Counted from the first letter of the stretch, positions 17,091 through 26,086 are shown. The stretch: 64,000 bases of DNA from Streptomyces sp. CB02923 (GCF_001905005.1 NZ_LWKZ01000026.1:1-64000); one strand, 5' to 3'. Notes: a model not told the origin generated them from the sequence alone. Made by a program: numbers and translations.

Positions 17091-17609
17091 TCAGTCGTTG
17101 ACGCTGAGCTCGATCAGGACGGCGGGCTTGCCGCCGGAGCCGACGTCGGCCACACCCACCGGGGTGACCTGGTTGGCGCCACCGGGCGTTTCGACGGTCT
17201 TGGTCTTGCCGTCCGAGGTGAGCTTGGCGCGCACGACCTGGTTCTCGGTCCAGATGCCGGTGACGTCGGGGACCTGCAGCGTGAGGTTGCCCTTCTTCGC
17301 CGTCACCTTGAAGCAGTATTCGACCGTGTCGAATTTCTTGTTGGCCTCGACCTTGATCTTCCAGTCCTTGGCCGCGCACTCGGTCAGGAGGATGTGCCCG
17401 TCGCCCTTGACGAGCTGAACACCCTTCTCTCGCAGAATCGTTTCTGCGCCGGGGTAGGCGAAGTCTTCGACCGCGGAGGGCGGGGTGTCACCGGCCGCGC
17501 CAGCGGGCTGCGGAGCGGCCTGGGCAGCGGCGAGTCCACAGACCCCGGCGACAGCGGCGGCAACGGCGATGACGCCGGCGGCCCGCTTTCCACGCATGCG
17601 AAGTATCAA
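17091..17609 (-). CDS. Small secreted protein of unknown function
   Basis: A TTG start at 17609 is chosen because GGAAGGA lies seven bases upstream; ATG 17597 is too far from it. The 172-residue product has a signal peptide (GKRAAGVIAVAAAVAGVCGLAAAQA) and a mature beta-rich domain with several Lys/Thr-rich strands (KIKVEANKKF, EYCFKVTAKKGNLTLQVPDVTGIW, VVRAKLTSDGKTKTVETPGG) and two cysteines. No enzyme motif was seen. It ends 54 bp upstream of the pseudoprotease start on the same strand and is divergent from the polymorphic toxin, so it may share promoter signals with the toxin or be co-transcribed with the pseudoprotease. Confidence 0.75.
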   Translation of the reverse strand: MILRMRGKRAAGVIAVAAAVAGVCGLAAAQAAPQPAGAAGDTPPSAVEDFAYPGAETILREKGVQLVKGDGHILLTECAAKDWKIKVEANKKFDTVEYCFKVTAKKGNLTLQVPDVTGIWTENQVVRAKLTSDGKTKTVETPGGANQVTPVGVADVGSGGKPAVLIELSVND

Positions 17610-17944
17610 CGCAAGTTCCTTCCAGGAGGCATGAGTCGACGGCATAAGGCCGCGCATAAGGGCCCCATAAAGGCCGGGACGGAATCTATCACCAGCAGTC
17701 CTGGGGCGGAAATGTGACAGCCCGTCGCATAACGACAAGGAAACAGTTCCCCGGTCCGTACAACCTCGCCCGCCTTCGAGCGTCCGCGAGCACAGCGATT
17801 CCTGGGCGACAGTTTCAAGCCAGGCCTCCGCAGCCGTACTGGTCCCCCTTCCCCGATGGGGATATCCAAACCCTCCGGGACGGTTATGCTCACCGCGCCC
17901 CTACCGCACCCTGGTAGGCGCAACAAGCAAGAGAGGCACACTCG
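17610..17944. other. Divergent promoter region between the small secreted protein and the polymorphic toxin
   Basis: This 335-bp gap must hold promoters for both strands. I see no inverted repeats of note. A possible -10-like TATGCT lies at about 17886 on the toxin side, without a convincing -35 partner. Confidence 0.35.
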
Positions 17945-20900
17945 GTGAAACAACGAGCCTTCTTCTTGAAGGCGAAAAGAAAGTGGTCGCACGCGTCGCG
18001 CGTGGCGATTCTGGGCGCCGTTCCACTGGCGCTCGTGGCCGGTTCCCTTTCGACCACGCCCGCCCTCGCGGACGGCACCGACGGACCGGACGCGGTCCCG
18101 GGCACCGACCGCGGCCGGGTCGTCGAGTTCTGGAAGTCCGGCGGGCCCGGGGTCAAGGCGGCGGCCGAAGCCGCGCTGCTCGGCTCCGACGACGACGTAC
18201 AGCGGTTCCTGACGGATGTGCAGATACGCGCCCAGGCTCAGGACGACCGGCTGGAGGGGCTCCAGATCCATTCGCTGGGCGGTGCCAACGTCCAGGCGGC
18301 GGCCGAGAAGGCGCTGAGCGGCACCCGTGAAGAGCTGGCAGCCTTCGTCAAGGACGGCTGGGAGAAGCCGCTGGCGGCCGACCAGCGGGTGCAGGCCCTG
18401 CAGGCCATCAGCAACGGCGGCAACAACGTCCAGGAGGCCGGCAAGGCCGCCCTCAACGGCACCCCCGAGGACGTCTCGGCATTCGTCAACGGCGGACGCA
18501 CCACCGCCGAGCGGGCCGACGACCGCATCCGGGTCCTGCAGGTCCTGAGCACCGGCGGCCCGGCCACCAAGGAAGCTGCCAAAGTCGCCCTGTCCGGCTC
18601 CGCCGACGACATCAAGGAGTTCCTCGACGTCGGCCAGGACGTGGCCGACGCCCGCGACCAGGAGCGGGCGAGCATCGAGCAGTTGGCCGAGCAGGCCCGG
18701 CTGGCCGGAGTCCGCGCCAAGCGCGAGACCGACGCCGCCAAAGAGGCCTCCGACCGCGCGGTAAGGGCCTCCGAGCAGGCCCGGCAGGCCGCCAAGAAGG
18801 CGGCCCAGGAGAGCGCGGCGGCCAAGAAGAACAGCATCGAGGCGGCGACCGCGGCCAACGAGGCCGCCGAGGCCGCCCGCGGCGCGGCCCGCGCCGCCCA
18901 GCAGGCCATCAGCGCCGCCGCCCGTGCCAACTCCTCGGCCCGGGTCGCCGCCAACGCCGCCTCCCGCGCCGCGGCCGCCGCGGCCGGAGCGGCCAACGCC
19001 GCCGCGCAGGCCAACAGCGCCGCCGCCGGCGCGGCCGCCGACGCCTCCAAGGCGAGCGCGGCCCGCAAGGCCGCCGAGACCGCCCGCGACGCCGCCAAGG
19101 GCGCCAAGAAGGCGGCCAAGGCCGCCGAACAGGCGGGCGTGGCCGCGACCGAGGCGGGCAAGGCCGCCTCGGCCGCCCTGAGCGCCGGCGCCAACGCCGA
19201 CGCCGCCGCGACCGCGGCCACCCAGGCCAGCGGCTACGCCGACGCCGCCGGAGTCGCCTCCGGCGAGGCACGCGCCGCCGCCGGACAGGCCCGTCGGCAC
19301 GCCGCTGAGGCCACCCGCGCCGCCAACGCCGCCTCCGCCCTGGCCCAGCGCTCCGCTGCCGCCGCCTACCGGGCACGCGACGCCGCCAACAAGGCAGCCG
19401 ACCACGCCGAGCGGGCAGCCGCTGCCGCCAAGGAAGCCGCCGAGCACGCTGTCGAAGCCGACAAGGCCGCCGACCAGGCCGAAGCGCACGCCAAGGCCGC
19501 CAGAACGGCCGCCGAAGCCGCCACCGACGCGGTCAAGCAGGCCGACACCACCCATCAGCTGGCCCGCGAGGCGGAGGCCGAGGACCTGGCCATCCGCACC
19601 GCGGAAGCCGTCGAGAAGGCCAAGGACCTCAAGGAGGAGGACGACCTCCGCAAGGCCGAGGACGCCGCCGACGCCAAGGAGTTCCAGGCGCTGAACGCCG
19701 AGGCCGACAAGCTGGCCACGGAGGCCGCGGCCCCCGGCGCCGCCACGGACGAGGTCGCCGCCAAGGGCCGTAAGGTCGCGTTGCGCGCCCTCAAGACCCG
19801 CGGACCGTGGAGCCAGGCGACGGCCGAGGCCGCCCTGGCGGGTGAGAACCAGGCCGTGGTCGCCTACGTGCGCAACGGCCGGCAGGAAGCCGCCGCGCAG
19901 GACGACTACGCCCGGGTCGAGCGGCTGGCCGACGAAGGCGTCTCGGAAGGGGTTCGGCAGGCCGCCGAGAAGGCACTGACCGGCGGCACCGAGGCCATCG
20001 GCGCCTTCTTGGGCACCGGCCAGCACCAGGCCGCGAACAGCGAGTACCGGGTCAGGGCGCTGCAGATCAACAGCACCGGCGGCACCCAGGTCAAGGAGGC
20101 CGCCAAGGCGGCACTGAACGACGGTTCGCCCGAGAAGCTGCGGACCTTCATCGACCAGGGCCAGTACACCGCCAGGAACGCCGACGAGCGGGTCACCGCC
20201 CTGCAGTTGATCAGCGCCGGTGGCCCGGAGACCAAGGCCGCCGCGAAGATCGCGCTGGCCGGCCCGCCGCAGCTGCTGCACACCTTCGTCGAGGCCGGCC
20301 AGTACATGGCCCGCCGCAAGGACGATCTCGCGGCCACGCACAGCGCCCAGATCGAGCGCCTGATCGCCGGGGCCGCCGCCGTCGCGGCCACCGCCCAGCA
20401 GAACGCCCACCTCGCGGGTGAGCAGGCCGCACGGGCCCGTAAGGCCGCGGACCGGGCCGAGCAGTACAAGAAGCAGGCCCAGGCGTCCGCTGCCGAGGCC
20501 CAGAAGTACGCCGACCAGGCCAAGAAGTCCGCCGAGAGCGCCGAGGCCTCCGCCCGTAAGGCAGCCGAATCCGCCAAGCAGGCCCGTGAGGCCGAGGCGA
20601 GCGCACACGCCGCGGCGCGCAAGGCCGAAGCCTCGGCGGCCCGCGCCGAAGCCTCCGCAGCCTGGGCCCGGTCGTCCGCCGACGAGGCCTGGACCGCCGC
20701 CGACAACGCCCGGTCCTCCGCCGTCCAGGCAGGCAAGGACTCCGAAGCGGCCGACAAGGCTTCCAAGGACGCCAAGGAGATCGCGCTCAAGAAGCAGCGG
20801 GAAGAGGAAGCCCGTCGCCGCGAGGAGGCGGCCCGCAAGGCCAGGGCCGCGTTCCAGAAGATGCAGGAGGAGGCGAAGGACGAAGCCGGCGACGAGGAGG

Positions 20901-21922
20901 ACGGCTTCGGCTGGCAGGACGGCCTGCACCTGTTCCTCGACGGCGTCGGCAGCACCAACATCCCCTTCGTGGCCAACGCGGCGAACGCGGGCAACTGCGT
21001 GTGGTACGGCGCGGAGGGCGAAGCCATCGACGCGGCCGCGTCCTGCGTCGGCATCGCCCCGGGCGGCGGTTTCGCCAACGGCGCCAAGGCCGCCAAGGGG
21101 GGCAAGAAGCTCTGGAAGTTCCTCAAGACCAAGTTCAGCGGCAAGAAGCCCAGGTTCGGTGGCGTACGGGGCTGCAACAGCTTCACCCCGGAAACGCCCG
21201 TGGTCATGGCGGACGGCTCCACCAAGCCCATCCGGGCCGTCACGGTCGGTGAGCGGGTTCTGGCCACCGACCCCGTGACCGGCAGGACCGAGGCGCAACC
21301 GGTCGAGAACGTCATCACCGGCAGCGGCCTGAAGCACCTGACCACGCTCACCGTCGACACCGACGGCGACGCGGGCGACGCCTTCGGCACCGTCACGGCG
21401 ACCGCCGGCCACCCGGTGTGGACCCAGGACCTCAAGGCCTGGACGAAGGCCGGCGAGGTCAAGCCGGGGGCGCTGCTGCGCACGTCCGCCGGCACCTGGG
21501 TGCGGGTCACCGCGACCCGCCAGTGGACGGCGTCCTCCGAGGTCTTCAACCTCACCGTGCGCGATCTGCACTCGTACTACGTCCGTGCGGGCGGGGCCTC
21601 GGTCCTGGTACACAACACGGGTGAGCTGTGCGAACTGGCCGCGAAGATCGACCTGCCCAACATCAAGATGACCGGCACGGTCGCCGGCCATCTGCGGGAG
21701 TGGGGCAGCAACATGCGCATGTCCCGCTCGTACATGAACGCGCCGCGGCTCACGGCTCAGGAGATCATGGCCGCCGGCAAGCCCATGGCGGACCCCCGCG
21801 GTGCGCCCAACGCGGTGGCCTGGGAAGTTCCCGGGGCGCACGGTGGCAAGCTGGGGAAGTGGGAGCTGGTCATCGACACCTCGACCAACACGATCCTGCA
21901 CTTCCTCTACAAGGGTAACTAG
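17945..21922 (+). CDS. Secreted polymorphic toxin: ALF repeats, coiled coils, HINT domain and C-terminal toxin
   Basis: A GTG start at 17945 follows AGAGAGG. The 1325-residue protein has a signal peptide (to about residue 42, TPALADG), ALF-type helical repeats (about 64-235, e.g. AAEKALSGTREELAAFV), a very Ala-rich coiled coil (236-618), a second ALF block (619-799), a second coiled coil (800-975), and a pretoxin segment (WQDGLHLFLDGVGSTNIPFVANAANAGNC). A complete HINT domain follows, from Cys1077 (CNSFTPETPVVMADGS) through TAGHPVW to VLVHN at 1223-1224, with hallmark N-terminal Cys and C-terminal His-Asn. The last ~100 residues (GHLREWG, KPMADPRGAPNAV, GKWELVIDTSTNTILHFLY) form a distinct C-terminal domain, most like a BECR-fold RNase toxin (inference). 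HINT autoproteolysis would release it. It acts between cells. Confidence 0.92.
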   Translation: MKQRAFFLKAKRKWSHASRVAILGAVPLALVAGSLSTTPALADGTDGPDAVPGTDRGRVVEFWKSGGPGVKAAAEAALLGSDDDVQRFLTDVQIRAQAQDDRLEGLQIHSLGGANVQAAAEKALSGTREELAAFVKDGWEKPLAADQRVQALQAISNGGNNVQEAGKAALNGTPEDVSAFVNGGRTTAERADDRIRVLQVLSTGGPATKEAAKVALSGSADDIKEFLDVGQDVADARDQERASIEQLAEQARLAGVRAKRETDAAKEASDRAVRASEQARQAAKKAAQESAAAKKNSIEAATAANEAAEAARGAARAAQQAISAAARANSSARVAANAASRAAAAAAGAANAAAQANSAAAGAAADASKASAARKAAETARDAAKGAKKAAKAAEQAGVAATEAGKAASAALSAGANADAAATAATQASGYADAAGVASGEARAAAGQARRHAAEATRAANAASALAQRSAAAAYRARDAANKAADHAERAAAAAKEAAEHAVEADKAADQAEAHAKAARTAAEAATDAVKQADTTHQLAREAEAEDLAIRTAEAVEKAKDLKEEDDLRKAEDAADAKEFQALNAEADKLATEAAAPGAATDEVAAKGRKVALRALKTRGPWSQATAEAALAGENQAVVAYVRNGRQEAAAQDDYARVERLADEGVSEGVRQAAEKALTGGTEAIGAFLGTGQHQAANSEYRVRALQINSTGGTQVKEAAKAALNDGSPEKLRTFIDQGQYTARNADERVTALQLISAGGPETKAAAKIALAGPPQLLHTFVEAGQYMARRKDDLAATHSAQIERLIAGAAAVAATAQQNAHLAGEQAARARKAADRAEQYKKQAQASAAEAQKYADQAKKSAESAEASARKAAESAKQAREAEASAHAAARKAEASAARAEASAAWARSSADEAWTAADNARSSAVQAGKDSEAADKASKDAKEIALKKQREEEARRREEAARKARAAFQKMQEEAKDEAGDEEDGFGWQDGLHLFLDGVGSTNIPFVANAANAGNCVWYGAEGEAIDAAASCVGIAPGGGFANGAKAAKGGKKLWKFLKTKFSGKKPRFGGVRGCNSFTPETPVVMADGSTKPIRAVTVGERVLATDPVTGRTEAQPVENVITGSGLKHLTTLTVDTDGDAGDAFGTVTATAGHPVWTQDLKAWTKAGEVKPGALLRTSAGTWVRVTATRQWTASSEVFNLTVRDLHSYYVRAGGASVLVHNTGELCELAAKIDLPNIKMTGTVAGHLREWGSNMRMSRSYMNAPRLTAQEIMAAGKPMADPRGAPNAVAWEVPGAHGGKLGKWELVIDTSTNTILHFLYKGN

Positions 21923-21932
21923 GGAAACAGCG

Positions 21933-22433
21933 TTGATTCTGCTTCAGAAGAGCGGCACCGCACTGGCCGGGCGGTTGCTGTACTCGGAATCCGAGTACAG
22001 CTTCCGGTACGCCGTCGCGGACCGCACGGACATGACCGGACGCGTCGGACCCGACGGGGTGGCCAGCCTCTCCATCGGGACGCTCCAGATCGAGGTCGGC
22101 GTGGCGACACGGCAGCTCCTGTTCGTCTGGGGGCTGCACCCCAGGCAGAAGTGGCAGACGTCGCCCCTCACCCCGCCGGACGCCGGGCCGGGACGGCTGA
22201 CCGTCGCCCCGCAGGAAGGCGGGTTCACGGCCGGTGAGGCACGTGCCCTCGATCCGGGCATGTCCTGGCTGGATGCCTGGCCCACCTGGTTCGATCCGGA
22301 CAGCGGGTGGGTCCGCACCGCCGCGGACGAGTCTCCGGACGACGATCTGACGCAGATCGCCGACGGGGTCGTCGCGGGCCGGATCGCCGAGCGCCTGCAC
22401 TCCCTCTGGCTGAAACCGGAATTCATCGCGTAA
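21933..22433 (+). CDS. Probable immunity protein for the adjacent polymorphic toxin
   Basis: The TTG at 21933 lies ten bases after the toxin stop codon and seven bases after AGGGA, giving 166 residues. The protein has no signal peptide or membrane segment and is rich in Trp and acidic residues (WGLHPRQKW, GMSWLDAWPTWFDPDSGW, ADESPDDDLTQIADG). It matches no enzyme family I recognise. Position directly after the toxin domain, tight spacing and cytoplasmic character are the standard hallmarks of an immunity gene that blocks the cognate toxin in the producer or kin. The pair ends at a perfect 16-bp-stem terminator, so toxin and immunity form one transcription unit. Confidence 0.75.
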   Translation: MILLQKSGTALAGRLLYSESEYSFRYAVADRTDMTGRVGPDGVASLSIGTLQIEVGVATRQLLFVWGLHPRQKWQTSPLTPPDAGPGRLTVAPQEGGFTAGEARALDPGMSWLDAWPTWFDPDSGWVRTAADESPDDDLTQIADGVVAGRIAERLHSLWLKPEFIA

Positions 22434-22449
22434 CAGCATGACCTCACAG

Positions 22450-22486
22450 AAAGTGCCCCGCCGGAATCTCTCCGGCGGGGCACTTT
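22450..22486. terminator. Strong bidirectional terminator after the toxin-immunity unit
   Basis: AAAGTGCCCCGCCGGA at 22450-22465 pairs perfectly with 22471-22486 around a five-base loop. The A-run on one side and T-run on the other suit termination from both the immunity gene and the converging GAF-ANTAR gene, whose stop codon is at 22499. Confidence 0.9.
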
Positions 22487-22498
22487 CGCACTTTCGCC

Positions 22499-23224
22499 TC
22501 AGTTTTCGTCACGCGGTTGCTCGCGACGGAGTTTCAGGACCTCGCGGGCGAGCGCCGGAAGGGGGCGGCCGGTGGTGAAGGCGCAGGCCCGCAGGCGCGC
22601 CAGGGCCTCGCTGACCGGGATGCTCAAAAGGCCGGCCAGAACCCCGACCGCACGGTAGGTGGTGCCCCAGTGGTCGTCGATGATCCGGGCCGGACGCCAG
22701 GGCAAGGGAGCGTCCGCGGCGAAGTAGGGCAGGCACCGGTCGGCGATGACGACAGCCGCCTCCTCCAGTGCCTGTGTCGCGCCGGTGAGCGAGTCGTCGT
22801 CCAGGCGCAGCGGCTCGTAGCACAGGCAGTCGGCCGTGGCGAGCGTGTGCGGCCCGAGGTTGAGGGGGAAGGCGCAGACGGCGCCGGCGTGGTCGAGTTC
22901 CTCGTGCAGGCGGGGAGCGAAGAACGGATACGGCATGGGATGCGCCCGTACGTCCGGGTAGAGCACGGCCCGGCCGGTGGCGGCAGCTTCGGGGCCGGGC
23001 CCCTCCCCCGTCTCGTACTGCACCTCTTCCAGGCGTAGCGCGGCCGGACCGGTCGCCGCGAGGAGCTGGCGGTCGGCCGAGGCGGTGGCCAGGCACAAGG
23101 ACACGTCGTCCACGGGCAGACCCTGGCAGATCGCTCTGCACAGCCGTTGCGGAAGGCGGGCATCGTCGCGTTCGCGGGCCGCTGCGCGCACCAGGCGTGC
23201 CGTCCTGTGACCGAACGGTGTCAC
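22499..23224 (-). CDS. GAF-ANTAR domain regulator
   Basis: The 241-residue protein begins MTPFGHRTARLV at 23224. Residues of about 20-165 form a GAF domain (LCRAICQGLPVDDVSLCLATASADRQLLAATG, ETGEGPGPEAAATGRAVLYPDVR). The C-terminal ~60 residues form an ANTAR RNA-binding helical bundle (HWGTTYRAVGVLAGLLSIPVSEALARLRACAFTTGRPLPALAREVL). ANTAR proteins bind twin hexaloop hairpins in leader RNAs and act as antiterminators; the GAF domain senses a small ligand. No obvious hexaloop leader was spotted in the window, so its targets are likely elsewhere. It is followed on its strand by the toxin-immunity terminator. Confidence 0.85.
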   Translation of the reverse strand: MTPFGHRTARLVRAAARERDDARLPQRLCRAICQGLPVDDVSLCLATASADRQLLAATGPAALRLEEVQYETGEGPGPEAAATGRAVLYPDVRAHPMPYPFFAPRLHEELDHAGAVCAFPLNLGPHTLATADCLCYEPLRLDDDSLTGATQALEEAAVVIADRCLPYFAADAPLPWRPARIIDDHWGTTYRAVGVLAGLLSIPVSEALARLRACAFTTGRPLPALAREVLKLRREQPRDEN

Positions 23225-23280
23225 GGTCTCCCTCCGGGAATCGTCGGTTCCTGTCGGACGAGTGCCCTTGTCAGGGCGGA

Positions 23281-23312
23281 GTCAACACGAGTCGATGTCA
23301 ACACGAGTCGAT
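23281..23312. repeat. Perfect 16-bp tandem duplication upstream of GAF-ANTAR
   Basis: GTCAACACGAGTCGAT occurs twice in direct succession at 23281-23296 and 23297-23312, about 60 bp upstream of the GAF-ANTAR start. It may be a slippage product or a regulator-binding repeat. Confidence 0.7.
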
Positions 23313-23421
23313 ACGGGACTTACGGTGGGCAGCGGTTGCCCGGCGCCCTCACGGGGATCACGGGGAACGGCCTGCAGGTGCCCGGCACTCCCACGAGGAG
23401 CCGCCTGCATGCTCGCGGCCC

Positions 23422-24864
23422 CTACGGTTGGGAACCGGTCAGGTCAGGGCCCCGGCCCCGTACCGGACTGACCGCTTCGAGAGCGCTGCCCAGCCGCAGG
23501 ATGGTCGCCTCGTGGTACCAGCGGGAGACCAGCTGTACGCCGACCGGCAGGTTGTCACCCGTGATGCCGAACGGCAGGGCCAGCGCGGGCAGTCCGGTGA
23601 GGTTGAAGGGAACGGTCGCCCGCATGATGCCGCGCGCCGGGACGGTCACGCCGCCTGCCTCGAACTCCTTCCTGCCGTGCGGCGGAGCAGGGATGGGGCA
23701 TACGGGGCACAGCAGTGCGTCGTAGCGCTCGAAGTATCCGGCGAACAGCGAACTCAGCCGTTCGACCTGCTGCTGCGCCGCGACATGATCGGCCGCCGCC
23801 ACCTCGGGCGCGGCGAGCGTCCGCCGGAGAACGGTGTGCAGCTCGGATTCACGCCCGGCCGCGGCCTGGCGGAAGTACGGCACGATCTCACCGGCGTACA
23901 GCACCGCGCTCAGCGCCGTCCCGTCGATGCTCTCCAGGCCGGCCGGAGCGGCGGGTTCGACGACGCAGCCCAGTTCCCGCAACGCGTCGGCCGCGGCCTC
24001 CACGGTGGCCGTCACTTCGCTGTCCACCGGGCCGAATGCGGGGGCGCTCGCCCAGCCCACCCGCAGTCCGGCGAGCTGTCCCGGCTCTCCGGCCGCAGCC
24101 GGGGGCGGGAGCAGGAACGGCGGCGCGTGCCGTACGTACCCGTCGACACCGTCGGGCCCGGCGAGAACCGCGAAAGCAGCCGCGATGTCCCGCACGCTGC
24201 GGGCCATCGGACCCACGTGCCAGTACCGGCGGGGCACCTCCGGCCAGTGTCCGGTGACGGGTATCCGGCCCCGGGTCGCCTTCAGCGCGACGATACCCGT
24301 GTCGTGGGCCGGGCCCCGTACCGAGATGGCGACGTCGCTGCCCAGCCCGAGCGGGGACATCCCCGCGGCAATCGCGGCGGACTCGCCGCCGCTCGAACCG
24401 CCCGGGGTGCGCTCGACGTCCCAGGGGTTGCGGGACCTGCCGACGAGCGGGTTGTCCGTCTCGGTCCAGTAGGAGAACTCCGGCAGGTTCGTCTTGGCCA
24501 GGGGGATCGCCCCGGCGGCCCGGAGCCGCGCGACCGTGGTCGCGTCGGCGTCCGCGATCCGGTCCTTGAACAGCGTCGAGCCGCGGGTGGTCACCGCACC
24601 GGACACGTCCAGCGAGTCCTTGACCGTGAAGGGCACGCCGTGGAACGGGCCGAGGGCCGTTCCGGCCGCCACGGCCCGGTCCGCCGCTTCCGCCCCGGCG
24701 AGCACCTGGTCGGCGAGCACCGTCACCATGGCGTTGACCTTCGGGTTGACGGCCTCGATCCGGTCCAGATGTGCGTGCGCCACCTCAGTGGCGGACACCT
24801 GCCGGGTGCCGATCAGCTCAGCCAGTCCCGTCGCGTCCAGTCGATGGAGCTCGATCTCGTCCAT
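23422..24864 (-). CDS. Amidase-signature family enzyme
   Basis: ATG 24864 (MDEIELHRLDATG) is selected because GAGGAGG lies just upstream; the ORF extends further but without a start site. The 480-residue protein has the amidase signature Ser-cisSer-Lys triad: VKDSLDVSG (Lys), TPGGSSGGESAAIAAG (cis-Ser) and GSDVAISVRGPA (nucleophile Ser). The usual GSDTGGSIR motif has become GSDVAISVR, keeping the Ser and Arg. The enzyme should hydrolyse a carboxamide or related amide in the cytoplasm. It is not next to gatB/gatC, and the motif drift argues against a role in Glu-tRNA(Gln) amidotransfer. It is monocistronic. Confidence 0.88.
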   Translation of the reverse strand: MDEIELHRLDATGLAELIGTRQVSATEVAHAHLDRIEAVNPKVNAMVTVLADQVLAGAEAADRAVAAGTALGPFHGVPFTVKDSLDVSGAVTTRGSTLFKDRIADADATTVARLRAAGAIPLAKTNLPEFSYWTETDNPLVGRSRNPWDVERTPGGSSGGESAAIAAGMSPLGLGSDVAISVRGPAHDTGIVALKATRGRIPVTGHWPEVPRRYWHVGPMARSVRDIAAAFAVLAGPDGVDGYVRHAPPFLLPPPAAAGEPGQLAGLRVGWASAPAFGPVDSEVTATVEAAADALRELGCVVEPAAPAGLESIDGTALSAVLYAGEIVPYFRQAAAGRESELHTVLRRTLAAPEVAAADHVAAQQQVERLSSLFAGYFERYDALLCPVCPIPAPPHGRKEFEAGGVTVPARGIMRATVPFNLTGLPALALPFGITGDNLPVGVQLVSRWYHEATILRLGSALEAVSPVRGRGPDLTGSQP

Positions 24865-25114
24865 CGTCACCTCCTCGCGCGTCACGGTAGCAACACCGGG
24901 AACGTCCGCCACCGGCGCACCATCACGGCAATACGGGACCACTTCCCCTGCGCAGAGCGCCTGTTGGGGAGCAGCCCGCACGAGACCCACTACCGCTACG
25001 GACCTTCACGGCGCAAGGCGGCCGAAGACTCACCCACCCCCTCACCCCACCGCACATTCATTCGAAATCGGCCGATATACTTCCGTCCGGACAATTCCCT
25101 ACACAAGGGGACGC

Positions 25115-25642
25115 GTGAACGCGGAACAACAGACCGGAATACGGGTCGAAATGGCGTACCGGGCGACGATCGAAGATTTCCGCGAGGCACTGCGAGCCCG
25201 CATGCGGGCCACGCGGGCCGGGCGGCGGGTGCGGCGGCTCATGACGCTGATCGCCGTACTGCTGCTCGCCTTCGCGACCGCGTCCTGGCTGCTGAACGGG
25301 ACCGTCGACATTCCCCTCATGGCCATGCCAACGGTCCTGCTCCTCGTGATGCTCAGCGCACCCCGGATGCAGGCCCGCCAGTTCTACCGGCTGGCCGACG
25401 CAGGGGGCGCGTGCCGCACGGTGGTGGACGAGAGCGGCATCACCGTGACGAACCAGCAGCAGTCCAGCGCCCTCGCCTGGCGGGCCATGGCCCGCTATAC
25501 CGAAACACCGCGCGTGTTCGTGCTGTTCAGCGGCGACAAGAACGCCTCAAGCCTGACGATCCTGCCCAAGCGCGGCGCCCCCGGACCCGGTGACGTGGAC
25601 CGCCTGCGCACCCTGTTCGATCAGCATCTGACTCGCGCCTGA
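25115..25642 (+). CDS. YcxB-like membrane protein
   Basis: GTG 25115 follows AAGGGG, giving 175 residues. A basic N-terminal segment (ALRARMRATRAGRRVRRL) leads into two closely spaced membrane helices (LMTLIAVLLLAFATASWLL and IPLMAMPTVLLLVMLSAP). The C-terminal ~80 residues form a PH-like YcxB domain (TVVDESGITVTNQQQSSALAWRAMARYTETPRVFVLFS...LTILPKRGA). Function of this family is not established. It is a single gene converging on the small membrane protein at 25679. Confidence 0.78.
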   Translation: MNAEQQTGIRVEMAYRATIEDFREALRARMRATRAGRRVRRLMTLIAVLLLAFATASWLLNGTVDIPLMAMPTVLLLVMLSAPRMQARQFYRLADAGGACRTVVDESGITVTNQQQSSALAWRAMARYTETPRVFVLFSGDKNASSLTILPKRGAPGPGDVDRLRTLFDQHLTRA

Positions 25643-25678
25643 GCCGACGCGCCGCCACTGACCGTTCGGGGCCGCTTC

Positions 25679-26086
25679 TCAGGTGCGCCGGGACCAGAAG
25701 GCGACGAACGCGATGTAGGAGATGGCGGCCGTGGCCACGAACCAGAAGTAGGGGTCACCGCTCCTCCCGGATGCCAGCTCGCCGATGAAGGCACAGAGAT
25801 TCCCCACGGTGAGCACCACACCCGTACCGGCCCAGGCGCGCCCTCCGATGCGGGCGAAGCGCTCGTCGGGATTCTTCTCGGTGACGCCCTGATAGGTCTC
25901 GCTCCGGCGCCCCAGCAGCACCAAGGCGAGACTGCAGACCGCCAGGATCCCGAACGCCACCAGACCGACGACGAGGCGGCCACCGAAAGCCGCGGCCACG
26001 AGACAGGCGCCTCCGAGGACGAGGAAGAAGCCGGGGACGGACCGCCCGGCCGTGTTACCGGTCTTCTGCCGGGCTCTCATCGACAT
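25679..26086 (-). CDS. Small membrane protein translationally coupled to an XRE regulator
   Basis: The start at ATG 26086 has GAGGAG nine bases upstream and lies inside the upstream XRE gene, overlapping it by 32 bp. The 135-residue protein has four predicted transmembrane helices (FFLVLGGACLVAAAFG, LVVGLVAFGILAVCSLALVLL, WAGTGVVLTVGNLCAFIG, FWFVATAAISYIAFVAFW) with a polar linker YQGVTEKNPDERFARIGGRA. A short XRE repressor followed by such a membrane protein is a recurrent pair in actinobacteria and Firmicutes, of unclear function. The overlap implies translation coupling. Confidence 0.78.
   Translation of the reverse strand: MSMRARQKTGNTAGRSVPGFFLVLGGACLVAAAFGGRLVVGLVAFGILAVCSLALVLLGRRSETYQGVTEKNPDERFARIGGRAWAGTGVVLTVGNLCAFIGELASGRSGDPYFWFVATAAISYIAFVAFWSRRT

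Noticed and set aside
15438..17738. Possible protease-inhibitor pairing of the pseudoprotease and the small secreted protein
   Set aside because: The small protein shows no known inhibitor motif; adjacency alone is not enough to call it.
17606..21901. A 1431-codon open frame antisense to the polymorphic toxin
   Set aside because: It mirrors the Ala-rich coiled-coil coding sequence; its Gly/Leu/Arg-rich translation has no domain and no start site. GC bias of the sense strand explains it.
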